Assembly (NCBI GenBank): GCA_964550635.1
Contig: CAZJZV010000003.1
Coordinates: 59,579 to 123,578 of the forward strand
Origin: RGIG4097 sp964550635
GTDB lineage: Bacteria > Bacillota > Clostridia > Christensenellales > CAG-917
Reading direction: 5' to 3'
DNA length: 64,000 nucleotides
Below are positions 32,760 to 39,791 of this stretch, piece after piece. The translations under genes were made by a program, and so were the position numbers. Every line of letters begins with the position of its first letter. Position 1 is the stretch's first letter. The notes under the pieces are model-generated. The model worked only from the letters and a program-made list of their open reading frames with translations, did no database searches and had not been told where the DNA came from.

Positions 32760-33227
32760 ATGAAAGAAGTCTATCTCACAAAAGAAGGTTTGCAAGAACT
32801 CAAAGAAGAGCATGATTATCTCGTATCCGTCAAACGTATGGAATGCGCCGAAGCCATCAAAAAGGCTCGTGAATTCGGCGACCTCAGCGAAAACGCAGAG
32901 TACGACGCGGCAAAACAAGAACAAGGTTTCGTCGAAGCAAAAATCAAAGAACTCGAGGACAAACTCCTTCACGCAGTAGTCATCGACGAAAGCGCGACTT
33001 CCAACAAAGTCACCCTTGGCAAAACCGTCGTCATCAAAGACGTCGAATTCGGCGACGAAATGGAATATCGTATCGTCGGCACCACCGAAGCTGATATCAC
33101 CGCAGGCAAGGTCAGCAATGAATCTCCTCTCGGCAAAGCCATTATGGGACAAAAGAAAGGCGCAACCGTCAGTGTAGTTACCCCCTCCGGCGCGACCGTC
33201 GAATACAAAATCGTCAGCATCAAGTAA
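32760..33227 (+). CDS. greA: Transcription elongation factor GreA
   Basis: GreA rescues backtracked RNA polymerase by stimulating transcript cleavage. The 155-aa protein has the N-terminal coiled coil with the acidic tip (REFGDLSENAEYDAAK, where Asp and Glu of the DLSENAEY motif are functional) and the C-terminal FKBP-like domain ending SPLGKAIMGQKKGATVSV. It lies 3 nt after amaP and 10 nt before lysS, a greA-lysS order common in Firmicutes. Confidence 0.96.
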   Translation: MKEVYLTKEGLQELKEEHDYLVSVKRMECAEAIKKAREFGDLSENAEYDAAKQEQGFVEAKIKELEDKLLHAVVIDESATSNKVTLGKTVVIKDVEFGDEMEYRIVGTTEADITAGKVSNESPLGKAIMGQKKGATVSVVTPSGATVEYKIVSIK

Positions 33228-33237
33228 GGATATACAA

Positions 33238-34740
33238 ATGAGCGAAAACGTCAATAACACTGCTCCCACTCAAGAAGTGGACGTCAGTGAAGTCAAACAG
33301 GTCAGAATTGATAAACTCGAAGACTTGGTCGCAAGGGGCAAAAATCCCTTTGAAATCACGTCCTATGACAGAACCGCCACCGCAGGCGCTATACTTGCGG
33401 ACTACGAGGCGTACGAAGACAAAACCGTGTCCGTTGCAGGCAGACTTATGTCAAAACGCATTATGGGCAAGGCAAGTTTCGGTCACGTCATGGATAGCGA
33501 CGGCAACATTCAAGCCTATTTCAGTCGCGACGACCTCGGCGAAGCGGAATATGCGGATTTCAAAAAGTTGGATATCGGCGATATAGTCGGCGTAGAAGGC
33601 AGAGTTTTCAAGACTCGCACGGGCGAAACCACCATCCACGCAACCAAAGTCACCCTGCTTTCCAAGTCATTGCTCCCCCTTCCCGAGAAGTATCACGGAC
33701 TCACCAATACGGATATGAGATACCGTCAACGTTATCTCGATTTGATCGTCAACCCCGAAGTCAAAGATACCTTCGTCAAACGCTCGAAAATCATCCGCTC
33801 TATCCGTAACTATCTCGACGGACAAGGCTTTATGGAAGTCGAAACTCCTATGCTCGTCTCCAACGCGGGCGGGGCGGCGGCAAGACCGTTCATCACCCAC
33901 CACAATACGTTGGACGAAGATTTCAAACTCCGTATCTCCCTTGAACTCTATCTCAAGAGATTGATCGTCGGCGGTATCGAAAAAGTCTACGAAATCGGTC
34001 GCGTCTTCCGCAACGAAGGTTGCGACACCAGACATAACCCCGAATTTACCCTTATGGAACTCTATCAGGCGTACACCGACTACCACGGCATGATGGACTT
34101 GACCGAAAATATGTTCCGTCACGTCGCGCAAGAAGTGCTCGGCACTACGACTATCGTCTATAACGGTATCGAAATGGACCTCGGCAAACCCTTTGAGAGA
34201 ATTACCATGGTCGAAGCGGTCAAGCAGTATTCGGGCGTCGATTGGGACGAAATCCACACTCTCGAAGACGCGAAAAAAGTCGCAGACGAACACCACGTCA
34301 AGTACGAGAGCAGACACAAAAAAGGCGATATTCTCAATCTGTTCTTTGAAGAATTTGTCGAAGAACACCTGATCCAACCCACTTTCGTCATGGATCACCC
34401 CATCGAGATTTCTCCGCTCACCAAGAAGAAACCGTCCAACCCCGAATACGTCGAACGTTTCGAGTTGTTCATGAACGGTTGGGAAATGTGCAACGCCTAT
34501 TCCGAACTCAACGATCCTATCGACCAACGCGCAAGGTTCAAAGAGCAGGAACGCCAACTCGCACAAGGCGACGAAGAAGCGAACACGACGGACGACGATT
34601 TCATGAACGCACTTGAAATCGGCATGCCCCCCACGGGCGGAATCGGCTACGGCATCGACCGTCTCTGCATGTTGCTCACAGACTCCGCCGCAATCCGCGA
34701 CGTCCTCCTGTTCCCGACAATGAAATCCCTAGACAAATAG
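33238..34740 (+). CDS. lysS: Lysyl-tRNA synthetase, class II
   Basis: This class II synthetase charges tRNA-Lys. The 500-aa protein has the N-terminal OB-fold anticodon-binding domain (VSVAGRLMSKRIMGKASFGH) and the catalytic domain with motif 1 (FMEVETPML), motif 2 (VYEIGRVFRNEG, HNPEFTLMELY) and motif 3 (GIGYGIDRLCML). It is the last gene of the amaP-greA-lysS unit and is closed by a strong terminator two nt past the stop. Confidence 0.97.
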   Translation: MSENVNNTAPTQEVDVSEVKQVRIDKLEDLVARGKNPFEITSYDRTATAGAILADYEAYEDKTVSVAGRLMSKRIMGKASFGHVMDSDGNIQAYFSRDDLGEAEYADFKKLDIGDIVGVEGRVFKTRTGETTIHATKVTLLSKSLLPLPEKYHGLTNTDMRYRQRYLDLIVNPEVKDTFVKRSKIIRSIRNYLDGQGFMEVETPMLVSNAGGAAARPFITHHNTLDEDFKLRISLELYLKRLIVGGIEKVYEIGRVFRNEGCDTRHNPEFTLMELYQAYTDYHGMMDLTENMFRHVAQEVLGTTTIVYNGIEMDLGKPFERITMVEAVKQYSGVDWDEIHTLEDAKKVADEHHVKYESRHKKGDILNLFFEEFVEEHLIQPTFVMDHPIEISPLTKKKPSNPEYVERFELFMNGWEMCNAYSELNDPIDQRARFKEQERQLAQGDEEANTTDDDFMNALEIGMPPTGGIGYGIDRLCMLLTDSAAIRDVLLFPTMKSLDK

Positions 34741-34741
34741 C

Positions 34742-34775
34742 AAAAAAAGCACTGCAATCCGCAGTGCTTTTTTTA
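34742..34775 (+). terminator. lysS operon terminator
   Basis: AAAAAAAGCACTGC-aatcc-GCAGTGCTTTTTTT, immediately after the lysS stop. Confidence 0.92.
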
Positions 34776-35249
34776 ATGATATACTTGCATTGCAAGTATG
34801 ATATATGGCGTTCGCCATATGATATACGCATTGCGTATGATATATGCAAGACAGCGCAGTGCGATACACTACGCCGTCTGCATATTGTGGATTTTAGTTT
34901 AGATTTTTCTGTCATTACTAGCAAACACAAGGGCATCCCCCACATCGAAAACAATACAACGGCACTCGAAGTTCTCGCCGCCGTTGCGTCTTGTGTGCCG
35001 TCTTCGAAAGAGAACCACCGTGTATAAGTGCGCTCTATCATAGTGAATACTTAAAAATTGCGTATTGGGGACGGAGCAAAAACACGCACAACTGCGTATT
35101 TTTGCTCCGTCCCCAAGCCGCAATTTATCCGCAATATGCAGTCGGTGGTTGCGTGTATAGCAACCGTCAACTGCATATATCATGCTTGCGAAGCAAGTAT
35201 ATCATATGTCAGAGCCATATATCATATGCGACAGAGTCGCATATATCAT
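34776..35249. repeat. Two hairpin arrays in opposite orientation around a long palindrome
   Basis: At 34776-34847 units read TGATATA linker plus hairpin (CTTGC-att-GCAAG, TGGCG-tt-CGCCA, CGCA-tt-GCG). At 35175-35249 the same linker appears inverted (TATATCAT) with CTTGC-gaa-GCAAG and TGCGAC-aga-GTCGCA. Between them lie an 18-bp perfect inverted repeat (35065-35082 with 35099-35116, TTGGGGACGGAGC core) and a nested palindrome ATGCAGT..GGTTGC..GCAACC..ACTGCAT near 35138-35177. No gene is supported in these 474 nt. Confidence 0.75.
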
Positions 35250-35277
35250 TAAAAAAACCGCTCTTGGATGAGAGCGG
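35250..35277 (-). terminator. Terminator of the MATE gene
   Basis: Minus-strand CCGCTCT-catcca-AGAGCGG (35258-35277) followed by seven T, eight nt past the stop codon. Confidence 0.88.
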
Positions 35278-35284
35278 ATTTTTG

Positions 35285-36616
35285 TTATATAAGGGTTGGT
35301 GCGTTTTTGCGTTGGCGGTAGATGATTAGGAATAGGGTGATTGCGACGGCGAGGGTTATAAATTCGGCGATCGGGGTGGCGAGCCATAAGCCTGTCGTGC
35401 CGTTCAGGTGCGCTAGTAGGAATGCGGACGGTATGATTATAACGTAACCGCGGAGAAGTGAAATTGCGTGGGCGGGTATGGGTTTGTCCGACGCGGCAAG
35501 GAAGGACGATATGAGCAGATTGAATCCGCTGAATAGGGCGGAGATGAAGTAGAGTTGTAGACCGAGAGTTGCAAGGGATTGCATGGTTTGGTCGTTGTCG
35601 CTGTTGAATATGCTCGTGATGCCGTCCGCGCCGAAGAAGATAGCGATATATATCACGACCGCCATTGCAAGCAGGGTGAATAGGGCATAGCGGAAGTATT
35701 GGTAGGACTTTTGCAAATCGCCTTCGCCGTAACTCTTGCTGACAAGGGGTTGAATACCGCTCGTAACGCCGTTGTAGATTGCAATGATGACGTAGAATAC
35801 GTTGACTATGACGGTGTATGCCGCAACGCCGATATTTCCGGACAAAGACAAGAACAATTTGTTGAAGATGATGAGTATGATAGCGGTCGAAAACTCGGAC
35901 AGGAAGGACGGAAGTCCCGCGCCTGCGATTTTGCCGATTGACCTGACGGACGGCTTGCCGAGAGAGAAACGGAAACTATTCTTCTTGCGGAAGAAGAAAG
36001 TCGAGAGTATGAGCAGACTGACGACGGGGGAGAGAGCAGTCGCAAGTGCCGCGCCGAAAATTCCGAGACCACAGGGGAATACAAGCACCCAGTCGAATAG
36101 AATGTTGAAAAGGTTGCCCGTTATCATCGCAATCATAGTGAGTCTTGGCGCGCCGTCGTTGCGGACGAAAGATTGGAAAAGGTAGTTGTTCAGGAAGAAA
36201 GGTGCGAAACAAAGTATGACCATTATGTACTGCTTGCACATTTCGTAAGTCGCGCTATCCGCACCCAAAGCGGTCGCGATAGGACCTGCGGCGGACACCC
36301 CTATGATAAGGAAAATGATAGAGAATATCTCCGTCAAAATCAGGGAGTGCGTGAAAGCCTTATTTGCGCCGTCAATATCTCCCGCACCTTTGAGAATGGA
36401 AAATCTCGTTGCTCCGCCCACTCCGAGCATAAGCCCGAAACCGAACATAAAGTTGAATGCGGGACAGGCAAGATTGAGAGCGGTTAAGCCGTCCGATCCC
36501 ATGCCGAGCGAAACGAAAAAGGTGTCCGCAAGGATATAGCAGGACATACCTATCATTCCGAGAACGTTTGACAATACGTACTTCGAGTATTCTTTGAGAG
36601 TCACGTTGTTTTTCAT
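35285..36616 (-). CDS. MATE family efflux transporter
   Basis: The 443-aa protein has twelve hydrophobic segments in two homologous halves, as in NorM/DinF/MepA-type Na+- or H+-coupled multidrug exporters. The first helix region has ADTFFVSLGMGSDGLTALNL and the second half repeats the pattern (GVAAYTVIVNVFYVI). AAGAGGT precedes the ATG. A structured 5' leader with a terminator-like U run lies directly upstream; mepA-type MATE genes are known to be controlled by guanidine-IV riboswitches, so the pump may export a guanidine-related cation (inference). Confidence 0.92.
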   Translation of the reverse strand: MKNNVTLKEYSKYVLSNVLGMIGMSCYILADTFFVSLGMGSDGLTALNLACPAFNFMFGFGLMLGVGGATRFSILKGAGDIDGANKAFTHSLILTEIFSIIFLIIGVSAAGPIATALGADSATYEMCKQYIMVILCFAPFFLNNYLFQSFVRNDGAPRLTMIAMITGNLFNILFDWVLVFPCGLGIFGAALATALSPVVSLLILSTFFFRKKNSFRFSLGKPSVRSIGKIAGAGLPSFLSEFSTAIILIIFNKLFLSLSGNIGVAAYTVIVNVFYVIIAIYNGVTSGIQPLVSKSYGEGDLQKSYQYFRYALFTLLAMAVVIYIAIFFGADGITSIFNSDNDQTMQSLATLGLQLYFISALFSGFNLLISSFLAASDKPIPAHAISLLRGYVIIIPSAFLLAHLNGTTGLWLATPIAEFITLAVAITLFLIIYRQRKNAPTLI

Positions 36617-36640
36617 ATTACCTCTTGTGCGCGGTCATAA

Positions 36641-36720
36641 AAAAAGCCAGACCTTCGTATCTGCTACGGCCTAACGATACGAACCCTGACGCGTCCACCC
36701 GGCGGCGGAAGTATTTTAGT
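36641..36720 (-). promoter_or_regulatory. Candidate riboswitch (guanidine-IV/mepA-like) before MATE gene
   Basis: The minus-strand leader (about 100 nt from start site to ATG) contains a GC-rich 5' part (GCCGCCGGGTGGACGCGTCAGGG) and a hairpin TTCGTATC..GATACGAA whose loop holds TTAGGCCGTAGCA. TTAGGCC can alternatively pair with GGTCTGG, which is followed by CTTTTTTT, giving a terminator that excludes the first hairpin. This is the logic of a transcription-terminating riboswitch. Guanidine-IV (mepA motif) is my best match because of the MATE gene; the consensus was not checked. Confidence 0.5.
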
Positions 36721-36726
36721 GATACG

Positions 36727-36755
36727 ATATTAACAAATATACAGACATAAGTCAA
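36727..36755 (-). promoter_or_regulatory. Promoter of the MATE transcription unit
   Basis: Minus-strand TTGACT (36750-36755), 17 nt, TAATAT (36727-36732). The transcription start near 36720 places the structured leader entirely in the 5' UTR. Confidence 0.7.
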
Positions 36756-36896
36756 ACGAATAGAGCGGAAAGAAATGCAAAAACTGATATTAACCGCTTG
36801 ACTTCGTAAAACGAAATAATTGAAAGCGGATATTTCATCTCATTTCCCCGCCTGCGCAATCGTTGCCGCCACAATTCAGGGGCGGTGTAGGCAAAA

Positions 36897-36938
36897 TGTA
36901 ACAAAATGTTACAAATGATATAGTAACAAAATGTTACA
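36897..36938. promoter_or_regulatory. Two GTAAC-AAAAT-GTTAC operators
   Basis: Identical palindromes GTAACAAAATGTTAC lie at 36898-36912 and 36923-36937, 25 bp apart centre to centre, on about the same DNA face after 2.4 turns. They end 19 nt before the XRE start codon and are likely its binding sites (inference). Confidence 0.65.
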
Positions 36939-36956
36939 TTATATGAAAGGGAAACG

Positions 36957-37160
36957 ATGAAAGGACTGAAAGATATACGAAAAATAAAGAACCTTAATCA
37001 ACAAAAGGTTGCAATAGACTTGAGCATTTCGAGGGAGGCGCTGTCGTTGTACGAGAGCGGAAAGCGAGAGCCTAGTTTTGAGTTGCTCAACAGGATGTCC
37101 AAATACTTCAACGTGTCGATAGACTACCTTATCAACGGCGAAGAATTTAAGAAGAGATAA
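36957..37160 (+). CDS. Small XRE-family transcriptional regulator
   Basis: The 67-aa product is one Cro/C1-type helix-turn-helix (LKDIRKIKNLNQQKVAIDL, then SREALSLYESGKREPS) with a short tail (LINGEEFKKR). A weak AAAGGGAAA ribosome binding site precedes the ATG. Two palindromes immediately upstream suggest autoregulation. It is divergent from the MATE unit, which it might also influence, though the operators are about 200 nt from that promoter. Confidence 0.9.
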   Translation: MKGLKDIRKIKNLNQQKVAIDLSISREALSLYESGKREPSFELLNRMSKYFNVSIDYLINGEEFKKR

Positions 37161-37162
37161 TA

Positions 37163-37190
37163 AAAAGCGCACCGAGCGGTGCGCTTTTTC
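37163..37190. terminator. Bidirectional terminator between XRE genes
   Basis: AAAAAGCGCACC-gagc-GGTGCGCTTTTT between two convergent genes. Confidence 0.9.
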
Positions 37191-37191
37191 G

Positions 37192-38028
37192 TTAGTCGTT
37201 TTGGGATTTTCGTTTTTCTACAAAGTGCTTGTCAAGCGGTGCGGATATGCAGAAGTAGGCGGGGATGATGAAGAAGAGCGCCCAGTAGGGATGCCAAGCG
37301 TGAAGCACTATGCCGAGCGCAAGATATACCGCAAGCACGATGAAGGGGACGGGGAAGGCAGACAATTTTTTGTCAGAGAAAGCATCCCACGCGCAGAAGA
37401 AAATCGGGATTGCGAAGAAGACGAGCCAAGCGGGGTGCCACCAACCGCCCAAGAAGCCGAGCAACAAGTATGCGACAAGCACAAGCACGGGGACGACTGC
37501 ATCCGCAACTTTGCGTGCAGGGGAGTGAATTTTCACTTTCTGGGAGTTAATATGGTGATTTTCAGTGTGTAAAGTGTCGTTTTCGTCATCTACGAAATCC
37601 GTCTTGACGTGTACGCCGACTTTATCGATGACGGTTTTTGCAATACGAGCGGGACCGCCGCTTATTTCGATACGCTTGCCTTTGTCGTCTATGACGCGGA
37701 TTTTTTCACCGTCTATGAACACTTCGGAGCCGTCGTCGTTTTTGACGTGGAATGCGTCGTCAACGTCGGAAAAGACTTCGTCCGTATCGTCCGCGCTTTC
37801 TTTTTCGTCGTTGATTTTGTTCGTCGGGACGTAGCCCACAAGTTCGTCAAGACTCACTCCGTAAAGACGCGCGAGCGCGATAAGGTTGTCGGTGTCGGGG
37901 GAGCTTTCGCCCCTTTCCCATTTAGAGATTGCCTGTCTAGATACGCCGAGCATATCCGCAAGTTCGTCTTGGGAGTACCCGCGCGATTTTCTCAATTCAT
38001 ATAATCTGTTTGAAGTTTCGTAATCCAT
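37192..38028 (-). CDS. XRE regulator with membrane-spanning C-terminus
   Basis: The 278-aa protein starts with a Cro/C1 helix-turn-helix (residues about 8-62, GYSQDELADMLGVSRQAISKWERGES). An acidic linker follows, with a short beta-rich segment (SEVFIDGEKIRVIDDKGKRIEI). The last 110 residues contain two to four hydrophobic segments with Trp-Trp-His pairs (GGWWHPAWLVFF, HAWHPYWALFF). It is probably a membrane-tethered regulator of a stress or envelope response; the signal is unknown. AGAGGTC precedes the ATG. Confidence 0.82.
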   Translation of the reverse strand: MDYETSNRLYELRKSRGYSQDELADMLGVSRQAISKWERGESSPDTDNLIALARLYGVSLDELVGYVPTNKINDEKESADDTDEVFSDVDDAFHVKNDDGSEVFIDGEKIRVIDDKGKRIEISGGPARIAKTVIDKVGVHVKTDFVDDENDTLHTENHHINSQKVKIHSPARKVADAVVPVLVLVAYLLLGFLGGWWHPAWLVFFAIPIFFCAWDAFSDKKLSAFPVPFIVLAVYLALGIVLHAWHPYWALFFIIPAYFCISAPLDKHFVEKRKSQND

Positions 38029-38131
38029 AATTGACCTCTGTCGATTTGATGATTTGATTTTGCCATATCCTATCGAAAAACGCTACCGCATTCACTTGTC
38101 AATTTCGCAACTATCGGTTGCGAAAGCGTTT

Positions 38132-39244
38132 TCAGTGCAAAAGGACGGTGGCGTATGCGGCGATTGCGTTGCCGTTTCCTATGTCTCCGACTTTCTCGTT
38201 GGTGGTGGCGGTTATGCCGACTTTATCGTTGGGTATTGCGAGCGCGCACGCAACGCGCGCACGCATTTCATCTATATATGGCGCCAAAATCGGCTTTTCC
38301 GCAATTATCGCGACCGTGACGTTGGATACGGCATAGCCTTTGCCTTTTGCGATTGATAATACTTCGTCGAGAAGTTGCATACTGTCCGCTCCGTCGTAAC
38401 GCGCGTCGTCTACGGGGAAGAGATGCCCGATGTCCTTTTCGCCTATCGCGGACAAAATCGCGTCCATAATCGCGTGTATGGGTACGTCTCCGTCGCTGTG
38501 AGCGACCAGTGAGTAGGGGCAGGGAATATAGGTGCCGAGCAGGCGGATACCCTTTCCTTTTTCAAGGCGGTGTATATCGTAACCGCAACCGACGACGGAA
38601 TCTTTCAAGTCGTCTTTCGTGGTGATTTTGACGTTTGACTTTTCGCCGTCCACCGCAACGACGGGGCAGGGTGCGAATTTCTGCACGACCGCCAAATCGT
38701 CGAGATAGTCGCCGTCTACCGCCTTATACGCTCTTTCAAAAACCGCTCTGTCGAATGCCATAGGGGTTTGAATCCCGCGGTAGTTTTCGCGGTTTAGGGA
38801 AAGGACTCCGTTTTCGACTCCCGCGATATTGTCCGTGAGTTTGACAAGGGGGACGACCGCTCCGCCCGACTTCAAATTGTCGATGACGGAAGATATGAGA
38901 GAGGTGGACACGAAAGGTCTTGCGCCGTCGTGGACTAGCACGACGTCGCAGTCGTCCGAGAGAGAGGACAAAGCGTTTTTGACGGTTTCCGTCCGCGATT
39001 TGCCCCCGATAGATAACTTGATTCTGCCGTCTTCGTCGAGATGAGTCGCGGATAGTGCGCCCATAAGTTCGTCAAAATAGGTCGAATCGGTGGATACGAC
39101 CACCTTTTTTACCGCTTGGAATGCCAAAAACGGCTTGATTGCTTCGAGAAGAACGCAGGTAGAACCGCATTTTTCAAAGAGTTTGTTTTCGGTGCCGTAG
39201 CGTTGGGAAGTCCCCGCCGCTGCGATGATGACGTTGATATTCAT
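38132..39244 (-). CDS. ispDF: Bifunctional IspD/IspF of the MEP isoprenoid pathway
   Basis: One 370-aa polypeptide carries two enzymes. Residues 1 to about 215 are IspD (MEP cytidylyltransferase; the N-terminal AAAGTSQRYG and VLVHDGARPFV motifs bind CTP). Residues from about 217 are IspF (cyclodiphosphate synthase; GYDIHRL metal site, AHSDGDVPIHA, and the ATTNEKVGDIGNG closing motif). Fusion of the non-consecutive steps is known in several bacteria. The gene starts right after rqcP on the same strand without a Shine-Dalgarno site, so it is likely translated by coupling. Confidence 0.95.
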   Translation of the reverse strand: MNINVIIAAAGTSQRYGTENKLFEKCGSTCVLLEAIKPFLAFQAVKKVVVSTDSTYFDELMGALSATHLDEDGRIKLSIGGKSRTETVKNALSSLSDDCDVVLVHDGARPFVSTSLISSVIDNLKSGGAVVPLVKLTDNIAGVENGVLSLNRENYRGIQTPMAFDRAVFERAYKAVDGDYLDDLAVVQKFAPCPVVAVDGEKSNVKITTKDDLKDSVVGCGYDIHRLEKGKGIRLLGTYIPCPYSLVAHSDGDVPIHAIMDAILSAIGEKDIGHLFPVDDARYDGADSMQLLDEVLSIAKGKGYAVSNVTVAIIAEKPILAPYIDEMRARVACALAIPNDKVGITATTNEKVGDIGNGNAIAAYATVLLH

Positions 39245-39247
39245 AGG

Positions 39248-39490
39248 CTATACGATGATTCTATACATAGTTTCGGCGGATTGTTTGGTCTGCTTTTCGT
39301 CGACGGACAACACTTCGAAACGCAGGGTATTGTTGCCGAAAGAAACCGCAACGACGTCCCCGATTTTGACTTCTTTTGCGGGCTTGACCGCCTTGCCGTT
39401 GATTTCGATACGCCCGCCGTCGCAGGCTTCCTGCGCGACGGTGCGACGTTTGATAACACGTGATACTTTCAAAAACTTGTCTATTCTCAT
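39248..39490 (-). CDS. rqcP: S4-domain RNA-binding protein RqcP/YabO
   Basis: This 80-aa protein is almost entirely an S4 RNA-binding domain (MRIDKFLKVSRVIKRRTVAQEA, split after KRR; then GRIEINGKAVKPAKEVKIGD). RqcP/YabO works with RqcH in ribosome-associated quality control in Firmicutes. I choose the ATG at 39490, giving the canonical MRIDKFL start, over a longer frame from 39580. It precedes ispDF by 3 nt and is divergent from rpoB. Confidence 0.9.
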   Translation of the reverse strand: MRIDKFLKVSRVIKRRTVAQEACDGGRIEINGKAVKPAKEVKIGDVVAVSFGNNTLRFEVLSVDEKQTKQSAETMYRIIV

Positions 39491-39573
39491 AACACTCACT
39501 TTGAGGCGAAAATCCCCGAATTTCAAGGGTTGAAAAAAGTGCCGAAATCGTCCAAAATACTTGCGCGCGACAC

Positions 39574-39602
39574 TTGACAACCTTGAAAATTGCTGTTAAA
39601 AT
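39574..39602 (+). promoter_or_regulatory. rpoBC promoter
   Basis: TTGACA (39574-39579), 17 nt, TAAAAT (39597-39602). The leader to rpoB is about 185 nt, rich in A and T near its end, and not preceded by rplJL as in most bacteria. Confidence 0.78.
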
Positions 39603-39791
39603 AGGAAAATGCGCCACTAGCACGATTGCCTGCCCTCGAAATCCGCGATTTTGGGGGTAGGGGGTTGTATTTAACAACTACAAGTATAGCGCAATGCAGC
39701 AAAAAAAACAAGGCATTTCCGCAAAAAGAACTTTTTCCAAAAATTTTTTTTCGGAAAGCAAAAAACGGTAATTTTTTTTAAGGAGTGAAGC

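Noticed and set aside
34764..35387. Small open frames in the repeat region
   Set aside because: They translate palindromes and hairpin arrays; no ribosome binding site or plausible protein composition.
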